Shown: piece after piece, positions 45,318 to 55,304 of the stretch | Layout: each line of letters opens with the position of its first letter | Position numbering within the stretch: position 1 is the stretch's first letter | Assembly: GCA_017607445.1 (NCBI GenBank) | Contig: JAEVHH010000004.1 | Location: 3,844,001-3,908,000 of the forward strand | Direction of reading: 5' to 3' | Length of the DNA stretch: 64,000 nt | Source of the DNA: Histoplasma ohiense | Taxonomy: Eukaryota > Ascomycota > Eurotiomycetes > Onygenales > Ajellomycetaceae | Position numbers and translations under genes: made by a program | The notes under the pieces: generated by a model | Seen by the model: only the letters and a program-made list of their open reading frames with translations | Database searches by the model: none | Told to the model about the DNA's origin: nothing

Positions 45318-48300
45318 ATGGCCTCAGTCCGCTCGTTGGGTCTCCATGAGCCCACCAGCATACCATTCCTGGTGGCGGAGTCGAAACTGCCGGCAAACCC
45401 CTCCGATGACCTATTTGTTTGGAAAACTTGCAATTTCGATAACGGGACTGGAGATCTACTGGAGGAGGAGATAATATTCACGAATAACTGCGTTGTTTGG
45501 TCCCGAGGCGGGGTAGTTACAAGATCATTCAGTCTTCATATCGAGAAGGAGGAAATAATTGACGCATTATTTGCGACGTTCCCGGCAAGCTCTACCAAGC
45601 GAGATAGCAGAAGGGGTTTTGGGAAGAATCAAACTACCCCAAACCCATCCCGAGCTGCAGTTACTATAAAGGATGATGGCTTACAAACTGGGTTAAGAGG
45701 GAAGAAGTGTCGACAGGGAAGAAGTAAAGCGACATCAGAATGCGGAGCTATTCCCACACTTGCTGTTGGCGATGGAAATGGGGAGAGTATTTTACCTAGG
45801 GCACTGGTTGTGGTTTTGAAATCTCAAGCTCACATATTTTTTGTCAATGGTGACTTTCATGTTGTCCCTTTACCGTTCGAAGTCGATGCCGTTTGGCCTA
45901 CACCACGGGGCCTGCTGCTTCAAAGAAAGACTGCAGGGGAGCGGGAGAAGCTGTTGCCAGCGCCTCCGCCGAACTCCTTCGTTTCTTCGCAAAACAAACA
46001 TCAGAATTCATTCACCCTTTCAGGAGGGAGCAGTGCTCGACCCTCTCTTACATTATCTCTCGCTCAGCGGTCGAAGTGGATTCCGAAAGTAAACGATAAT
46101 TCTTTTCTTCCTCGAGTGTTTTGTCTCATGGACCCTCATTCTGAGATGGGATTGGTCGTTGCTAGCAATCCTTCGCTGTCCACCCAAGACAAGGGCGGAA
46201 GCTTTGATGCGCTTGATCCAACCGAAGAAGTACTATATGTCTCCGCGCGAGATGAGGCCTCGAATGGGAATTCAAAAGCTCCTGATCAACACCCTTTATT
46301 GCTCGTTGTGACATGGAATGAAAAGTCTGGAATGTACACCATTTGGACCGCTCGCTACAGAGACAAAGATTCAGCGCTTACTCACTCCAAAAAACGAGTG
46401 TCGACTACGGGTGGGACATATTCGAAGAGACGAAGCTCCCACTTTGATATGACGGGTGCTACTACACCGGTTGGTCGGGGACCATCTGGGCTTCGCGAAA
46501 GTTTTGGTGGATTAAATCATGGCCGATCTGTTTCGGACTTGCTCAGATCAAACACAAAGCATAAAACTGACGAAGATGAGGATTTGGCATCCCAACTAGG
46601 CCATGAGTTTGACGATATTGGTGTTTCTACGAGGGCATCTCGAAGAGTGAGCTCGTTGCTAGCACGCGCAGATCTTGCTGCGAATAACGACAGAACAACT
46701 TTTTCAGACCTTGTCACTGGCAACCAGAATTCTTTGTCATTCTATGGAGGGAGACGTGGAGAATCGTTCGGCGGTCAAAACGCTCGTGCGAGCTTCGGGT
46801 ACCATCAGAGAAACTCATTAACTCAGGGGAGCACTTCAGTATATAGCAACGGCAGCAGTTTTCTCGATGCCCCGGTTGATAGATTCTTAGAAAGCCTAAA
46901 CAATGGGGGTGATTTTGAAGGATTCGATAGTATGGGCCTTAGAGAAACTATATCTGGCCTACCAAGGGAGATGATGCTTGTAAAAGTGGACAGCTTTTCG
47001 CTTGGCTTGTCAACTGCTCGAAGCGTCCCGAATTTTCTTCGGCCCCAGAAATTCGAGGTGTTTACGATCTCTTCATACCAGGAAGCGTCCCTAGAGTCAC
47101 CTGAATCGATTTCAATTGCTGTTTGCATACTTGACAAGAATTCAAAGAACTTGTCAGTTGTAAGCCTACTTGCGACTCACACTAGTGCTGAAGTGCAGCC
47201 TAAATCTCGTGTTAAACAGGAGAAGAAACACGGTATAGTTGATCGAGGTGTGACTGTTCGGGCTACGGGCGTCCTTAATGGCTCCAATGTGATGGACTGC
47301 TGCAAACTAGTGGATGGAGATGTGTCGCGGATACTCATATTATCCTCAACGATTGACGGTCGCGGGGAGTTGACATTACAAGCGCCATGGAGTAGTCTTG
47401 TCAAAGTTGACCTCCCTTCGAGTATGATGATTTATGGGCCACATGGGATGTCTATTACCAGCTCTCCAAATCGACCACGGGAAGGGAGTTTGCGGAGAGT
47501 TTTAAGTGACGGCTCATTTGACCTCTGTGGGCTCATCCATTCTACGAATCGGGGCAAGGTAGACGTGGTTGACAAGAAGGGCCGGAAACACAGGATTCAG
47601 ATACAACTTGAGCCGCGTAATCTTCGTGTTAAGCAGATCCTTGACGTCTGCAGGTTGGTTTTGCGACAGGGGGATAAGGCCGGGGATGGAATTCTTGTTG
47701 GTTGGTGGGAAGTGTTGAAGTGGCTTCAAACGAGGAGGGAACGGGACAATGATAGCGATTTAGAGTGGACTGCAATGGTGATTGTCCTCTTTACAATGGG
47801 GGTTTATTTTATTGAGGGCAACCGCTCGAAAGCTCCAACTAGACCAAAGCGAAGAAAAGCCGAGTTTCTTCGATCTAGTAGCGGCAGCTCAGTTGACCTT
47901 GACAACTGGGATAGTATGCTGGACCAAGAAACTGGATCGCGTGGTGTTACCTCAGCTTGGATGACGGGCTCTGCTTGGGGTTGGATTTCGGAAGGCGATT
48001 TGAAGACTATGGAAGAAGTATCCTGGGCAGATCATCGACCCAGTCCTGAGACGGCAGCCAATTCCCGAAAAAACCCTTATATTCTTCGGTGTGTGGCGTT
48101 ATCCCGAGAGTTTCTTGCTTCTCCCCAAGGTGAGACTGCAATGGGTGCGGAAGGCTACTTGCCAACTGCAGTGTCTTGCGACTCTGACACGAGACGAACT
48201 GCTCTTGGCACGATATTGGTGGGATTACATTTATTTCGTGAGGAGCAGAAGTTGTCTACCATCAATGCAGAGAGTTCTTATTCGAAAGCTGGCCTTCTTG

Positions 48301-51300
48301 CCCCAGTCTTAGCACAAATCGGTGGATGGCTAGGGTGGGAATCCTGGGATTGGAAAGATCATGGCTATTACGGTGTCGAGATGGCGAGTATAGATCGATG
48401 GCTGTTTGAAGAATCCAGAATTTCAACTTTGGACTTACCTGAAGAGCCTTTCCCCCCACCTTCGATACTTTCATTTATTGAAAAATCTCTGAACCATGAA
48501 CAAGTTAAATTCTTGACGATTCTCGACATAGTACCAAGCTCTGCGTCACCAGCCAGGCGAGATTCTGCCATGCAGCGAGCTATGAGGCTCACACCAAGGA
48601 CTTTGGCATTGAGTGGTTTCATTTCCGAGCTAAAACCACAAACTACTATTGAGGAACGAGTGGAACTGTTGTTTCGTTGGGGCTTAACAAGTTCCGTAAT
48701 TGATACCCTTCCTGACGGAATCAGTGCTTCCCTTCACGAAGCGATTGCTCAATGCCAACCGGCGCCTCCAAGCCACTGGGGTGGCTCCATGTTCGCATTG
48801 ATCGACAGAGGCGACCTTCTCATGTCGATGACTGAAGATAGGGCCAGTACTCCAATATCAAGGTCTCCATTTATCCAATCCCACGATGCTGTACGTGACG
48901 TTCATTCGATTGGGAGCCAGTCACTCGATGGGACTACCTTGAATTCTTTCGAAGTTTCCGCTGAAGCCGATAGACAGTTAATTACTCGGCTTATTTTCCG
49001 CGAGGATCGACGCTTTTATGAAGCATTTAGGATTCTTAATCAAATGAAACCTCCATATGTGGAATGTGTCCCAGCCCCAGGATTGTCTGAGTCGGAAGTT
49101 CTTGAGGCTCAGAAAGAATTGGTTCAGCTTGTGGTATTGCGGACATTGTCGGTGCCTGCTGGTAGAGCAATGATTGGGTTTAGTGGAAGGGTACCACTCC
49201 TAACTGAAAAATTGCCAATACCGGCTTTTTCTTTGCAGTGTATTATGAAACCGTCAAATGTTACAATTAGTGCTGAAAAGTCTGCTTTCTCGGAAGACAA
49301 AGTTTGCTGGGCATTTTTCCACAATGGCGCCTCGACTGGACTTGCATTATCTAAGGCCGCGAAAGGTATCAATACGTCCTGGATATTGTATAATAAACCA
49401 ACGGAGCTGACGAATAGACATGCTGGCTTTTTACTTGCGCTGGGTTTGAACGGGCACTTGAAGTCTTTGGCAAAATGGGTTGCTTTCAAATATTTGACCC
49501 CCAAACATACTATGACTTCCATTGGTCTTCTGTTGGGTCTGTCCGCTTCTTATCTCGGCACTATGGATACTTTGATAACACGCCTACTTTCAGTTCATGT
49601 AACTCGAATGTTACCTCCAGGAGCCGCAGAATTAAATCTGTCCCCATTGACACAAACTACTGGAATTATGGGTATTGGTTTGCTATATTGTAACTCGCAA
49701 CACCGCCGGATGAGCGAAGTTATGCTGTCAGAAATGGAAAACACTGACCACGAAGAGCCATCTGCCACCCAAGAAATACTCCGAGACGAGGGATATCGTT
49801 TAGCCTCAGGCTTCGCTTTGGGTTTCATAAATTTAGGCAAAGGGAGAGATTTAAGAGGGCTCCGTGATATGCATATTGTGGACAGATTATTAGCTCTTGC
49901 TGTTGGGACCAAAAGCGTGGACGTTGTTCATATCCTGGACAAAGCCACTGCAGGAGCGACTGTTGCATTGGCGATGATCTTCATGAAATCAAACGACGCG
50001 ACTGTCGCTGAAAAGATCGATATCCCAGACACGGTTGCTCAGTTTGACTATGTGCGGCCAGACATCTTCCTGCTTCGAACATTGGCCAAACACTTGATAA
50101 TGTGGGATTCTATTATCGCAAGCGATAGATGGATCAAGAACAATCTCCCATCTATTTATAAGCGTAAATATCGCCTTACGACAGTCCGTCATCTAAGCAC
50201 TGATGACATGCCTTTTTTCAACATCATTACGGGCCTCTGTTTTGCTATTGGGCTTCGATTTGCCGGCTCTGGTGTATATCAAGCCCGCGACCTTCTTGTT
50301 TCCTATCTTGACCAGTTTAAACGTATAGCGCGGTTCACTGTGCACAACTACGATGAGAAGCTAACTCGAAATGCAGTTCGCAACTGCCAGGATATTATTG
50401 CATTATCTGCAGCAGCTGTCATGGCTGGAACTGGAGACCTCATAGTGTTTCGCCGTCTTCGATCACTTCATGGCCACGTTAGTGCAGATACGCCATACGG
50501 AAGCTACATGGCAGCACACATGGCTATCGGTATGCTGTTTTTGGGTGGTGGAACATATACGCTGGGTACTTCGAATCTTGGGATCGCAGCCCTACTTTGC
50601 TCCTTTTATCCCGTATTTCCCACCACTGTTCTTGACAACAAATGCCATCTTCAAGCCTTTCGCCATCTGTGGGTCCTCGCGGCAGAGCCAAGGTGTCTTG
50701 TTCCGCGCGACCTCGACACACGGCGTGCGGTAACAATTCCGGTATCTCTAGCGCTCAAAACAGGCGAAAGTCAGCTTACAACAGCACCGTGCCTACTCCC
50801 TAATATAGATGATCTCGCTACTGTGAAGATACAAAGCCCGGATCACTGGGATCTGACTCTCGACTTTGCTGATAACCCGGATCTCCGAGACAAATTCCGC
50901 TTGGGTGACCAATCTGTTTATCTCCGTAGGCGAGCTGTCTATACTGGGTCCTCTACCTCGGAATTTTCCTCATCCCTGATGGCATTGAGCGACGTCCAGG
51001 ATATCCCTTCATCTTCCTCCCCTGGCTACTCTCGGGCAGTCAACACTACGCCGAATGCAGCATCACCTATCTTGTATTCCCAAGGAAAATCATCAATTCA
51101 AGTCCGATTCCCCGCACGCCACCTCTGGGAGTGGATTTTCAACCTTCGCACCTTCCGACCTCTTGATATGGGTGACAAGGCGCTAGTGATACCCTCAATA
51201 CCATCTCAACAGCCGATTGAGATTTATGCCAGGGACCACTCCGAAATTATTATTTGCCCAGTTTCCTGGCTGCGTCCAAGTGCAGTGGATACGAGGCTCG

Positions 51301-51593
51301 TGCTTGAAAGGACGGTCCAGCATTTGGTGGACGCTGCAACCGGCCAAGGCGATGGGGATGATACGGTCAGGGATCGGCTGTGGCAACTCAGACTCCTTTT
51401 CGCATGGCTGGACTCAAATGATGACCGAACAAAACTCGCTGCGGGAGAAAAACGCTGCAGGAAGACCTTCAAAGGAATGTGGCTTAGGGCGGATATTATT
51501 GAAGATGTTCGATGGAGGGTGTGGGGCGTTCAAGTGGGCGACAACGGCAACGGCGTACAGCTCCTTGAGGATAACCGAGGGATGCCTACGTGA
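45318..51593 (+). CDS. bimE: Anaphase-promoting complex subunit 1 (APC1/BimE)
   Basis: Largest scaffold of the APC/C ubiquitin ligase, which marks cyclin B and securin for destruction and so drives anaphase and mitotic exit; nuclear. A single uninterrupted frame gives 2091 residues, close to Aspergillus BimE. The N-terminus MASVRSLGLHEPTSIPFLVA matches the family. It is followed by an N-terminal WD-like part (LFVWKTCNF, CVVWSRGGVVTRSF, LLLVVTWNEKSGMYTIWTAR) interrupted by a long Ser-rich loop at about 340-500 that in orthologues is phosphorylated and controls Cdc20 binding. The C-terminal half carries the proteasome/cyclosome repeats (for example SIGLLLGLSASYLGTMD, GIGLLYCNSQHRRMSEVML, AHMAIGMLFLGGGTYTLG) typical of APC1 and Rpn1/Rpn2. 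ATG at 45318 has no better upstream rival in frame. The absence of introns over 6.3 kb contrasts with its neighbours. Confidence 0.96.
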   Translation: MASVRSLGLHEPTSIPFLVAESKLPANPSDDLFVWKTCNFDNGTGDLLEEEIIFTNNCVVWSRGGVVTRSFSLHIEKEEIIDALFATFPASSTKRDSRRGFGKNQTTPNPSRAAVTIKDDGLQTGLRGKKCRQGRSKATSECGAIPTLAVGDGNGESILPRALVVVLKSQAHIFFVNGDFHVVPLPFEVDAVWPTPRGLLLQRKTAGEREKLLPAPPPNSFVSSQNKHQNSFTLSGGSSARPSLTLSLAQRSKWIPKVNDNSFLPRVFCLMDPHSEMGLVVASNPSLSTQDKGGSFDALDPTEEVLYVSARDEASNGNSKAPDQHPLLLVVTWNEKSGMYTIWTARYRDKDSALTHSKKRVSTTGGTYSKRRSSHFDMTGATTPVGRGPSGLRESFGGLNHGRSVSDLLRSNTKHKTDEDEDLASQLGHEFDDIGVSTRASRRVSSLLARADLAANNDRTTFSDLVTGNQNSLSFYGGRRGESFGGQNARASFGYHQRNSLTQGSTSVYSNGSSFLDAPVDRFLESLNNGGDFEGFDSMGLRETISGLPREMMLVKVDSFSLGLSTARSVPNFLRPQKFEVFTISSYQEASLESPESISIAVCILDKNSKNLSVVSLLATHTSAEVQPKSRVKQEKKHGIVDRGVTVRATGVLNGSNVMDCCKLVDGDVSRILILSSTIDGRGELTLQAPWSSLVKVDLPSSMMIYGPHGMSITSSPNRPREGSLRRVLSDGSFDLCGLIHSTNRGKVDVVDKKGRKHRIQIQLEPRNLRVKQILDVCRLVLRQGDKAGDGILVGWWEVLKWLQTRRERDNDSDLEWTAMVIVLFTMGVYFIEGNRSKAPTRPKRRKAEFLRSSSGSSVDLDNWDSMLDQETGSRGVTSAWMTGSAWGWISEGDLKTMEEVSWADHRPSPETAANSRKNPYILRCVALSREFLASPQGETAMGAEGYLPTAVSCDSDTRRTALGTILVGLHLFREEQKLSTINAESSYSKAGLLAPVLAQIGGWLGWESWDWKDHGYYGVEMASIDRWLFEESRISTLDLPEEPFPPPSILSFIEKSLNHEQVKFLTILDIVPSSASPARRDSAMQRAMRLTPRTLALSGFISELKPQTTIEERVELLFRWGLTSSVIDTLPDGISASLHEAIAQCQPAPPSHWGGSMFALIDRGDLLMSMTEDRASTPISRSPFIQSHDAVRDVHSIGSQSLDGTTLNSFEVSAEADRQLITRLIFREDRRFYEAFRILNQMKPPYVECVPAPGLSESEVLEAQKELVQLVVLRTLSVPAGRAMIGFSGRVPLLTEKLPIPAFSLQCIMKPSNVTISAEKSAFSEDKVCWAFFHNGASTGLALSKAAKGINTSWILYNKPTELTNRHAGFLLALGLNGHLKSLAKWVAFKYLTPKHTMTSIGLLLGLSASYLGTMDTLITRLLSVHVTRMLPPGAAELNLSPLTQTTGIMGIGLLYCNSQHRRMSEVMLSEMENTDHEEPSATQEILRDEGYRLASGFALGFINLGKGRDLRGLRDMHIVDRLLALAVGTKSVDVVHILDKATAGATVALAMIFMKSNDATVAEKIDIPDTVAQFDYVRPDIFLLRTLAKHLIMWDSIIASDRWIKNNLPSIYKRKYRLTTVRHLSTDDMPFFNIITGLCFAIGLRFAGSGVYQARDLLVSYLDQFKRIARFTVHNYDEKLTRNAVRNCQDIIALSAAAVMAGTGDLIVFRRLRSLHGHVSADTPYGSYMAAHMAIGMLFLGGGTYTLGTSNLGIAALLCSFYPVFPTTVLDNKCHLQAFRHLWVLAAEPRCLVPRDLDTRRAVTIPVSLALKTGESQLTTAPCLLPNIDDLATVKIQSPDHWDLTLDFADNPDLRDKFRLGDQSVYLRRRAVYTGSSTSEFSSSLMALSDVQDIPSSSSPGYSRAVNTTPNAASPILYSQGKSSIQVRFPARHLWEWIFNLRTFRPLDMGDKALVIPSIPSQQPIEIYARDHSEIIICPVSWLRPSAVDTRLVLERTVQHLVDAATGQGDGDDTVRDRLWQLRLLFAWLDSNDDRTKLAAGEKRCRKTFKGMWLRADIIEDVRWRVWGVQVGDNGNGVQLLEDNRGMPT

Positions 51594-52366
51594 CGGATGT
51601 GAAATTCTATTATTGATCAGAATTGCCGGGTGCCCTCCGATTCCCCAACATCGGTCTCTAAGCATGAGCGGGAAGTGGGACGTACGCTTGCGTGTGGTTA
51701 ATGGATGTGGTATATCTTCATTTTAAGTGAAAGTATCCCAACGACATGTCAATGAGCTATCACCTTTTGTATGTGTATATATAGTTATTCCCCGACAGTT
51801 AGCAGCTGTTAACTGCCCAGGGAGAGTTGCTTGATTGCTTGCTTGTTCATGAGAAAATTAAAATACCCACTGGGCGGATTCGTGCGTGCTATTTTGATAA
51901 CATTCAGAGCTTCTCTGTACCGAATCTGACCCCAAGATCCTGACCCCAAAAATAGATAAAACAAGCCCGGTCAACAATGGCCAATGTTCCTTCATACATT
52001 TACTTGCCCATGGATAAATGCATACCAAAAAAGCCACATAGGGCTGAGTCAGCCTGTTGCGCATCCCCGGGCCGCCGGTGGATTTCCTAAAGCGGAATAA
52101 CACGCCCACAGGCGAAGGCGAGGGCTGCGATTGATAAGATGGTCAACCTTGTACTGTGCATGTGCAACGGCCCTCTGTGATCTCGCTCGCATGCTGATTC
52201 TCCGGAAAGACCCTAATTGAACGCGCTGATACCACCATATAGCCGCATTTGCTGAGACGGGGTCAACTATGGCGTTGATTTAGTCCTCACGAGGAAGGGA
52301 ACCTCCCTGCAACAAGGTAGACAGATGATTTGCTGACGGCAGGTGGGGGAGTCTTGTTGTATTCCA
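51594..52366. other. Intergenic region bimE / Zn2Cys6 regulator
   Basis: 773 bp with the bimE 3' region and the regulator promoter. The open minus frame at 51858-52109 has no motif. Nothing else was recognised. Confidence 0.5.
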
Positions 52367-54459
52367 ATGACCCGGCGAGAGAGAAAGCAGTCCGAGAGCC
52401 GACGACGGACGGGCTGTTGGACATGCAAGGGTTAGTTCAATGTGTTTTTTTACCCCTTGTTCTCTCTCATGCGATCATATCGTAGACTGAGGTGTGGGCC
52501 CGCCATTAGAAAAGCATATCCAATGCACCGAGGAATGGCCGGTATGTAGCCGGTGCGAACGACTGGGCGTGCGATGTGTTCGTGGCCTCAAATTGCTCTG
52601 GAGAGAGGATGCGGCTCAGAGGGGTATACACTTTGGTCGAGAAGGTTTGTTCTGACCTTTCAAGCCTTCTTCCTTCCAGGAAAACAATAGAGGAAGGAAG
52701 CATTCACTGACGTATAGCTCTTTAAAACTAAATTGTTAGGGACATGGTCAAAACGTCCGACGGCCAAACCACGTACCAAAATCGGAATTGATCATGAATT
52801 CGATCCTGTCCCTTTGGACCAGTATATAGGTCGATGGCTATTTTTGAATACAACATACTGGGACTTTGGCGAAAGTGACGGGGAAGAAATAGCCAAATGC
52901 TCGTTGGAGCAATTGGAGGAGATTGCCCAGTCGGTGAACGGTGTGGTCCGCTCCTCTCCATGTCGGCCTCTAGGCCATCCATTAGTGCATTATTGCCCGG
53001 TCGAGAGCTTCCTTCTTGATTATTTCATCCGGGGTATCGCACCTTTCTGCTCGCTCAGCACCGAATGCAACCCCTATTTATCGCTTGTCACGCCGCTGGC
53101 TTTGAATTATCAACAGCCCCATAAGCCGCTGAGAAACACCCTCCTTGCTATTGCTGCAAACCAACTTCAGCTCCTCGGCAACCACACGTATGAGAGGGAA
53201 GCATTTGTGTTCAAGCAGAAGGCGCTACATGGCTTACAGAATGAGATTAACAATAGAAAGCCGAGCGCTGGCACAGTCGCCACGGTCCTGATGCTCTGTT
53301 TCCATGATGCAAGTACACTGTACTCTTTTCCTCCCTTTGGACGGCACTTCTAGAGAGCGCTTTTAATAATGTTGACTTTAGATAACTGATGGATGCACCC
53401 CATCATGGACAACACATCTTCGTGGGGGTCTTCGGCTCATGGCAATGCTCCCACATCAGATGTGCGAGAGCGAGGCGCTGAAGAAGTTTTTCGTGATGTA
53501 TTTTGTCGCTCATGACATTATGGGTCGAACGGGAGCAGAAGATTCCTCGGAGATGGGACAAGAAGACCATTCATGGCTGGAGGACGATGACCTTGAAGAG
53601 GTATGCCTATTTTGTTTGCATCGACAGGATAACAACTTGATTGATATCGAATCTAATTTTTCTTCGATTTATATAACGCTTTAGATTGACGTATTGATGG
53701 GTTGTTCGAGGGGCTTAATGACCTTGATAAATAAGATATCGGCTCTAGCCTCAAAGAAATCAAAGGTATCATCCTCATCAAACGAATTTGTCACAGCACC
53801 GACGACAGACTTTGCATACTAAAAAAGCTTTGAAGGTCATGAAAACGCGTCAGATTTCACCACAAGAAGTCTCGACTTTCAATGCGGCGAGGAATGCCAT
53901 TGAGGCCGAATTACGAGTTCTCCGCCAAAAGCTACCAAGCTACGCCCCCCTCCAAGAAGAGCTCTTACGTATTGCCGAAACAAAAAGACTCGCAGCGATC
54001 TTATATCTGCGCGAACGCCTGGGAAGTCCGGCTGGTCTTTGCTACTTTTATCCGCTTGAGAAGTTTAGTCGGCACCACAAGCATGACCCTGAACATCAGT
54101 ATAATAATAGAGGAAACCCATCTCTCGGCAATCAGGTCACTACTTCAGGTGCCGTGGAGACGTCGCCCTCAGGATTCAAAGCCCGAATCATCAGCATGAT
54201 AATAAGCCTGATAGATACGCTTCCCGACTCTCCTACACTGCTATGGCCACTGTTTATTGTGGGTAACGTGGGGTTGGATGATGAGCAGCATCGCCGTTTT
54301 GTGCTGGATAGATTAACGAGCATTCAGAAGACGCGCAATTTGGGCAGCGTTCGAAGAGCGCGAATGGTCGTTGAAAATGCATATCGTGCAAAGGATATTG
54401 ATTTCCCGCGAGGCAAGGTTTGGGGAGACAATGAGCCAGGGGTTATTAGCTTGGCATGA
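52367..54459 (+). CDS. Zn2Cys6 transcription factor with fungal-specific domain II
   Basis: Predicted nuclear DNA-binding regulator; targets unknown. Six exons give 563 residues: 52367-52430, 52510-52644, 52740-53308, 53382-53600, 53685-53765 and 53836-54459. The zinc cluster has Cys at 17, 20, 27, 34, 37 and 44 and is assembled across intron 1. Only the acceptor at 52508-52509 restores both the frame and the six-residue spacing before the third Cys. The body matches the Fungal_trans_2-type regulatory domain, with ESFLLDYFIRGIAPFCS and LTPLAL-like segments, then TDGCTPSWTTHLRGGL. Intron 3 uses a GC donor (GCAAGT at 53309) with a normal ag acceptor; no GT donor keeps the frame. The last acceptor is less certain. 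The nearest accessory genes, the permease pseudogene and the oxidase, are possible former targets, by position only. Confidence 0.9.
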
Positions 54460-55304
54460 TATGTTCAAATCTTCTTTCTTCACCGCATACAAGTGGTGTT
54501 CACTTCTTTTCGGCATTGCTGATGTTAGGATATTCTATTGTTGTTGCTCTGTTTGTCAGTTCTTGGTTGGGGCTCCTTACTACCTTATTTCTTCTCTCCC
54601 TTCCTTTTCCACTAAGTCCCTATTGAAAGTTGTTATACTTGTAATCCTTTTTATATTTTAGAAAAGCCATTTAGTCACTTTATAGTCCTCCTTCCAAGGT
54701 TATTTGATAAGCCACAACTAAATCAAAATTCAAGGATATATACTCTTGTTAAACAGCAGCGTATATCCCCCCTATTCTTGTATTTTTATGCAATTGTGTA
54801 ATTTTTTTTGGTGGCGTTGTGCCATTATCTTATGAAAGAAATGTATTCGGGACGAGTAGTTTCATGACGATGCTGCAGTAATGATACATAATACAGCCCC
54901 TAAATCTAAAGGGCCTAGATTACAGGGTTCGTTGATTTCATACGTTTACGTCAAAGGCGAACATGGAATTGAACACACACCAGCAATAACCAGCTGTCGC
55001 AGGTTTTCTAGTGAGTCCATGATCGGTGTTAGTATCCGTGCTTAGCATTGATTCAGATCCACTATGCACACAAATGTTTTAATTTCATAACTATCCATCG
55101 CCATGATGTCATGTTTCGTCAACCGTGACCCTAGCATTGCTAACCAAGGGAAAACTCCCTATCAAGTTTAGCCCGTTCATCCATGTCGTATACTTAGAAT
55201 TATGCTGCCGGATATCAGTCTCATCTTGGGAAAAAAAGAGTTTGTTCGTCATATTCGGAGCCAGGGTTCTCGCAGCTGCGTTTGTTGGCGCAGGTGGCCA
55301 AAGC
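54460..55304. other. Intergenic region between regulator and permease relic
   Basis: About 850 bp, AT-rich, with no supported gene. The plus frame 54371-54661 is a read-over of the regulator 3' end. Confidence 0.5.

Noticed and set aside
51217..51726. 169-codon plus frame overlapping the end of bimE
   Set aside because: Shifted frame of the bimE 3' end; it lacks motifs and is explained by codon bias of the real gene.
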